A stretch of 6,861 nt of DNA. Source: UMGS1474 sp050946775 (GTDB taxonomy: Bacteria; Bacillota; Clostridia; Oscillospirales; Acutalibacteraceae). Shown here piece by piece: positions 5,230 to 6,861 of this stretch (positions are counted from its first letter, which is position 1; the number at the start of each line of letters is the position of its first letter). Both the position numbers and the translations under genes were made by a program. The stretch lies in the NCBI GenBank assembly GCA_050946775.1, contig JBMNVL010000103.1, forward strand, positions 1-6,861. Reading direction: 5' to 3'. The notes beneath the pieces are model-generated. The model searched no databases and was not told where the DNA came from. It was given only the letters and a program-made list of their open reading frames with translations.

Positions 5230-6861
5230 TCAGTCCGGCGCAGACTCTCCCGCCATCTCCAAAAAAGCGGCTTCATCCACGATCCGGATCCCCAGCTGCT
5301 GCGCTTTGGTCAGCTTGCTGCCGGCCTCTTCCCCTGCCACCACCACACTGGTTTTGGCCGATACACTTCCGGCGGTCTTGCCGCCCAGCCGCTCGATGAT
5401 GGCGGCGGCTTCCTGCCGTTTGAGATGCGGCAGTGTGCCGGTCAGCACAAAGGTCATCCCGGCAAAGCGGGCGTCCTGCGACGCCGTTTGGGCGGCGGTC
5501 ATGTTCACCCCGGCTTCCTTGAGCCGCTCGATGAAATGCCGGGACTGCGGCATAGCGAGAAACCGCACCACGCTGTCCGCCATCACGGCGCCAAATCCGT
5601 CGATGGCCGCGATCTGCTCCGCATCGGCCTCCAAAAGCGCCTCCATGCTGCCGAACCTTGACGCCAGCAGCTTGGCAGCTTTTTCGCCCACGTGGCGGAT
5701 CCCCAGCGCGTAGATCACCCGGTAAAGATCGGCGGATTTGGACGTTTCCAGCGACGCCAGCAGATTGTCGGCGGATTTATCGCCCAACCCCTCCAATCCG
5801 GCGATATCCGCCGCTTTCAAGGTGTAAAGGTCATAAGCATTACAGACGAGGCCCTCCTCCACCAGCTGTTCCAGCACCGCCGGGCCGAGCCCCTCGATGT
5901 CCATTGCGTCGCGGGAGGCAAAATGGATCAGATGCCGCAGCCGCTGCGCCGGACATTCGGGGTTCTGGCAGCGCAGCGCCGCCTCGCCTTCCTCCCGCGT
6001 CACCGGCGAGCCGCAGGACGGACAGACCCGCGGCATCCGGTAAGGCTTGGCGTCCGGCGCGTGCTGGGCCACCCGCAGCACCTCGGGGATGATATCCCCG
6101 GCCTTGCGCATCACCACTTTGTCACCGATCGCGATCCCTTTTTCGGCGATAAAATCCTCATTGTGTAAAGTGGCGCGACTGACGGTGGTGCCCGCCAGCG
6201 TCACCGGCTCAAAGACGCCCGTCGGCGTCAGCACGCCGGTACGCCCGACCTGCACGTCCACGTCCAGCAAGGTGGTAATCTTCTCCTCCGGCGGGTACTT
6301 GTACGCCACCGCCCAGCGGGGATATTTCGCGGTGCTGCCCAACGCCTCTCTGTCTGTAAAGCTGTTCACCTTTACAACCGCGCCGTCGATATCAAACGGC
6401 AGTGTGGAGCGGATCCGGCCGATCCGTTCGATCTCCTCCATCACCTCGTCGATAGAGGAGGTTACTTTATAAAATGGAATAATGGGCAATCCCCATTCCG
6501 CCATGGTTTGCAGACTTTCGGCGTGACCGGGGACCGTTTCGCCCTCCACCAGCTGCAGATTGAACAAAAACAGCGCCAGCTCCCGCCGGCGGGTCACCCG
6601 CGGATCCTTTTGCCGCAGGGATCCGGCGGCGGCGTTGCGGGGATTTTTGAAGGTCTTCTCCCCGTTTTGCTCCTGCTCCTCCACCAGCGCGGCGAAGGAC
6701 TGCCGGGGCATATACACCTCGCCCCGGACGATGGCGCGGCTCACCGGCCGGGTCAGGGAATCCGGCAGGGTGCGGATGGTGCGCAGATTGGCGGTCACGT
6801 CTTCGCCGGTCGTGCCGTCGCCGCGGGTCGCGCCGCGGATCAGCCGGCCGTTTTGGTATTC
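5230..6861 (-). CDS. ligA: NAD+-dependent DNA ligase LigA, C-terminal 543 residues, cut by the right edge
   Basis: LigA seals nicks in DNA during replication and repair, using NAD+ to adenylate an active-site lysine. The visible part begins just after the expected KxDG lysine motif, so about 120-130 N-terminal residues (family length about 670) are missing beyond the edge. Numbered from the edge, it shows TRGDGTTGEDVT (12-23), RGEV with the conserved Glu (48), NPRNAAAGSLRQ (73-84), and FDIDGAVVK (156-164) followed by WAVAYKYP, all nucleotidyltransferase motifs. Then come an OB fold (around VQVGRTGVLTP), a four-cysteine zinc finger (C280, C283, C298, C303), helix-hairpin-helix repeats (IEGLGPAV, LEGLGDKSADN, IDGFG), and a BRCT domain (about 464-541, with FVLTGTL and GSKLTKA). 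All key residues in view are intact, so the gene looks functional. It ends at TGA (5232-5230) and is convergent with the surface-protein gene. Its promoter is out of view. Confidence 0.97.
   Translation of the reverse strand, partial: EYQNGRLIRGATRGDGTTGEDVTANLRTIRTLPDSLTRPVSRAIVRGEVYMPRQSFAALVEEQEQNGEKTFKNPRNAAAGSLRQKDPRVTRRRELALFLFNLQLVEGETVPGHAESLQTMAEWGLPIIPFYKVTSSIDEVMEEIERIGRIRSTLPFDIDGAVVKVNSFTDREALGSTAKYPRWAVAYKYPPEEKITTLLDVDVQVGRTGVLTPTGVFEPVTLAGTTVSRATLHNEDFIAEKGIAIGDKVVMRKAGDIIPEVLRVAQHAPDAKPYRMPRVCPSCGSPVTREEGEAALRCQNPECPAQRLRHLIHFASRDAMDIEGLGPAVLEQLVEEGLVCNAYDLYTLKAADIAGLEGLGDKSADNLLASLETSKSADLYRVIYALGIRHVGEKAAKLLASRFGSMEALLEADAEQIAAIDGFGAVMADSVVRFLAMPQSRHFIERLKEAGVNMTAAQTASQDARFAGMTFVLTGTLPHLKRQEAAAIIERLGGKTAGSVSAKTSVVVAGEEAGSKLTKAQQLGIRIVDEAAFLEMAGESAPD

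Noticed and set aside
5216..6472. Plus-strand open frames opposite ligA
   Set aside because: They are antisense to an intact, motif-complete ligA frame and show no domain of their own.

Overview
The window looks like chromosomal DNA from a GC-rich, spore-forming, Gram-positive bacterium of the Clostridia, possibly near the Oscillospiraceae/Ruminococcaceae. Three signs point there: a spoIIIAA gene, which occurs only in endospore-forming lineages; a secreted protein with a sortase-type wall-anchoring tail; and Firmicutes-style signals (strong Shine-Dalgarno sites and an extended -10 promoter). The lineage is inference from gene content, not a database match.

Layout: (1) 1-703, minus strand, is the N-terminal 234 codons of spoIIIAA, the ATPase of the SpoIIIA-SpoIIQ forespore channel; it runs off the left edge. 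(2) 704-909 is an AT-rich divergent intergenic region. It holds a good sigma-A-type promoter for the rightward gene and a weaker, overlapping candidate promoter for the leftward one. (3) 910-5160, plus strand, is a single large gene for a 1416-residue cell-surface protein. It has a signal peptide, a long ectodomain of apparently beta-rich modules, an SdrD B-like domain, a stalk of 19 tandem T-E-P-S units, a pair of 22-residue repeats, and a C-terminal sorting signal (APQTG, hydrophobic segment, KKRRA). (4) 5171-5209 is a strong hairpin flanked by A and T runs that can terminate transcription from both sides. (5) 5230-6861, minus strand, is the C-terminal 543 codons of ligA, the NAD+-dependent DNA ligase; its N-terminus, including the catalytic lysine motif, lies beyond the right edge.

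spoIIIAA and ligA are conserved housekeeping or sporulation genes with no functional link to each other that the window shows. The surface-protein gene between them is a self-contained transcription unit with its own promoter and terminator, and it is the accessory and least described part. It is probably a wall-anchored adhesin or stalked display protein. No sortase, transposase, integrase, tRNA, rRNA or CRISPR array is present. The most notable features are the unassigned N-terminal ~800 residues of the surface protein, the higher-order structure of the T-E-P-S repeat, and the compact divergent promoter region.
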